From Thermoproteota archaeon (lineage in GTDB: Archaea > Korarchaeota > Korarchaeia > Korarchaeales > Korarchaeaceae), in assembly GCA_015521385.1 (NCBI GenBank), contig WAOH01000178.1, positions 1 to 6,238 on the forward strand: 6,238 bases of DNA, in the 5' to 3' direction. The notes under the pieces were generated by a model. The model was not told the DNA's origin. It searched no databases and worked only from the letters and a program-made list of their open reading frames with translations. This document shows, in pieces, positions 5,227 to 6,238 of the stretch; positions within the stretch are counted from its first letter, which is position 1; each line of letters opens with the position of its first letter. The position numbers and the translations under genes are program-made.

Positions 5227-6201
5227 GTGATAGCGTTCGGCCCCGTCCCATCAAGGAGGTTCGGCCTCTCCTTGGGCGTGAATAACATCCCTCCCAAGCA
5301 CTGCACCTACTCGTGCATCTACTGCCAGGTGGGGAGGACCATTCACATCGACATCAGGAGGAAGGAGTTCTACGATCCTCAGAGGGTTGTCGAGGAGGTG
5401 GTGAGGAAGGCCGAGGAGGTTAGGCCCGAGGTAGTGACGTTCGTGCCCGACGGGGAGCCCACCCTCGACATCCACCTCGAGGAGGAGATAAGGGGGATAA
5501 AGGAGGCTCTGGACATCCCGGTGGCCGTCATAACTAATTCTTCCCTCATCTTCATGGAGGAGGTCAGGGAGGCCCTCTCGCTCGCTGAAATGGTGTCAGT
5601 CAAGGTCGATGCCGTCACCAAGAGGGTGTGGAAGCTCGTGAACAGGCCTCACCCGGAGCTGGATCTGGATCAAATCCTGAGGGGGCTGCTGGAGTTCTCC
5701 TCCTCCTTCCCGGGCAGGCTGCTCACAGAGACCATGCTCGTCAAGGGCGTCAACGATGGAGAGGAGGAGGCGGAGAAGGTCGGCAGCTTCGTCTCCGGGC
5801 TGGACCCCGACATCTCCTACGTGGCGATACCCATAAGACCGCCTGCCGAGCCATGGGTCGAGCCTCCAGACGAGGGGACGCTCTCCACCTACTACCTGAC
5901 CTTCAAGGAGGTCAGCGGGGTTAGGGTGGAGCTCCTGACTGGATACGAGGGTCCGGGCTTCAAGGTGTCCGATGACCCCGAGGAGTACCTCAAGGCAACG
6001 ACTGCCGTTCACCCGATAAGGCTGGATTTCGCCAAGGCCTTCCTGAGGGAGAAGGGGGTCGATGCCGACTCCCTGATCAGCAGGCTGGTGGAGGAAGGGA
6101 TCATCGCAGTGATAGAATACAGGGGGAAGGAGTTCTTGGTGAGGAGATTGCCTAGGAAGGAGGTCACCGTGGAAAGGGAGAAGAAGGTCGCGGACGTGTG
6201 A
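5227..6201 (+). CDS. Radical SAM protein of the COG0731 Fe-S oxidoreductase type
   Basis: A 324-residue cytoplasmic enzyme. It opens with FGPVPSRRFGLSLGVNNIPP and the cluster motif Cys26-x3-Cys30-x2-Cys33 (CTYSCIYC), the radical SAM site that holds a 4Fe-4S cluster and cleaves S-adenosylmethionine. GEPTL (76-80) fits the SAM amino-group contact (GGE-like). TNSSL (103-107) and SVKVDA (124-129) follow as expected barrel strands, and NRPHP lies at 139-143. Residues about 258-305 form a C-terminal helix-turn-helix-like cap. The SRR.G.SLGVNNIPPK opening is characteristic of the COG0731-related archaeal and bacterial family, whose substrate is not settled. It lacks the extra N-terminal cysteines of wyosine synthase TYW1, so that assignment is not supported. 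The GTG start at 5227 is supported by the TATA box 26 nt upstream (leaderless). It is probably transcribed separately from the winged-helix gene 75 nt upstream. Confidence 0.9.
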   Translation: MIAFGPVPSRRFGLSLGVNNIPPKHCTYSCIYCQVGRTIHIDIRRKEFYDPQRVVEEVVRKAEEVRPEVVTFVPDGEPTLDIHLEEEIRGIKEALDIPVAVITNSSLIFMEEVREALSLAEMVSVKVDAVTKRVWKLVNRPHPELDLDQILRGLLEFSSSFPGRLLTETMLVKGVNDGEEEAEKVGSFVSGLDPDISYVAIPIRPPAEPWVEPPDEGTLSTYYLTFKEVSGVRVELLTGYEGPGFKVSDDPEEYLKATTAVHPIRLDFAKAFLREKGVDADSLISRLVEEGIIAVIEYRGKEFLVRRLPRKEVTVEREKKVADV

Positions 6202-6238
6202 ACCCCCCAGAATCTCACGGATGTGTTACAGTTAGAAC

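Noticed and set aside
5227..6201. Assignment of the radical SAM protein as wyosine synthase TYW1
   Set aside because: It shares the COG0731 group and the CxxxCxxC motif, but the opening SRRFGLSLGVNNIPP and the lack of extra N-terminal cysteines point to a different subfamily.

Overview
The window reads as chromosomal DNA from a G+C-rich archaeon, most likely a thermophile of the Thermoproteota/Korarchaeota (TACK) side. This rests on AGG-dominated arginine codons, archaeal TATA-like boxes about 26-27 nt upstream of several start codons (leaderless genes), GGTGA/GGAGG-type ribosome sites on internal operon genes, and protein families such as a DUF1059-like zinc protein, small winged helices and a COG0731-type radical SAM enzyme. 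The exact lineage cannot be fixed from this window.

Layout: two blocks diverge from a control region at about 2582-2735. The left block is on the minus strand. Reading away from the divergence it holds a two-helix DUF4405-like membrane protein with two histidines (2312-2581), a membrane-anchored OB-like protein 4 nt behind it (1936-2307), an unrecognised helical protein with its own TATA box (1369-1875), a 209-residue protein with two winged-helix regions (694-1323), a 421-nt tract without a convincing gene (273-693), and a 51-residue DUF1059-like C2H2 protein (117-272).

The right block is on the plus strand. It holds an unrecognised soluble protein with an apparent internal duplication (2736-3206), an ArsB/YbiR-type ion permease whose first membrane helix lies upstream of any standard start codon (3277-4287, open from 3190), a six-helix membrane protein (4325-4885) overlapping by 4 nt a 89-residue winged-helix protein (4882-5151), and a radical SAM enzyme (5227-6201).

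How they may work together is inference. The DUF4405-like/OB pair looks like a small haem or redox membrane unit. The soluble protein and the permease are probably made from one message. The six-helix protein and winged-helix pair looks like a membrane input coupled to a small DNA-binding output. The radical SAM gene has its own promoter and is probably independent. No mobile element, CRISPR array, tRNA or rRNA was recognised. The best leads are the permease's missing start codon, the membrane/winged-helix pair, the OB/DUF4405 pair and the structured gene-free tract.
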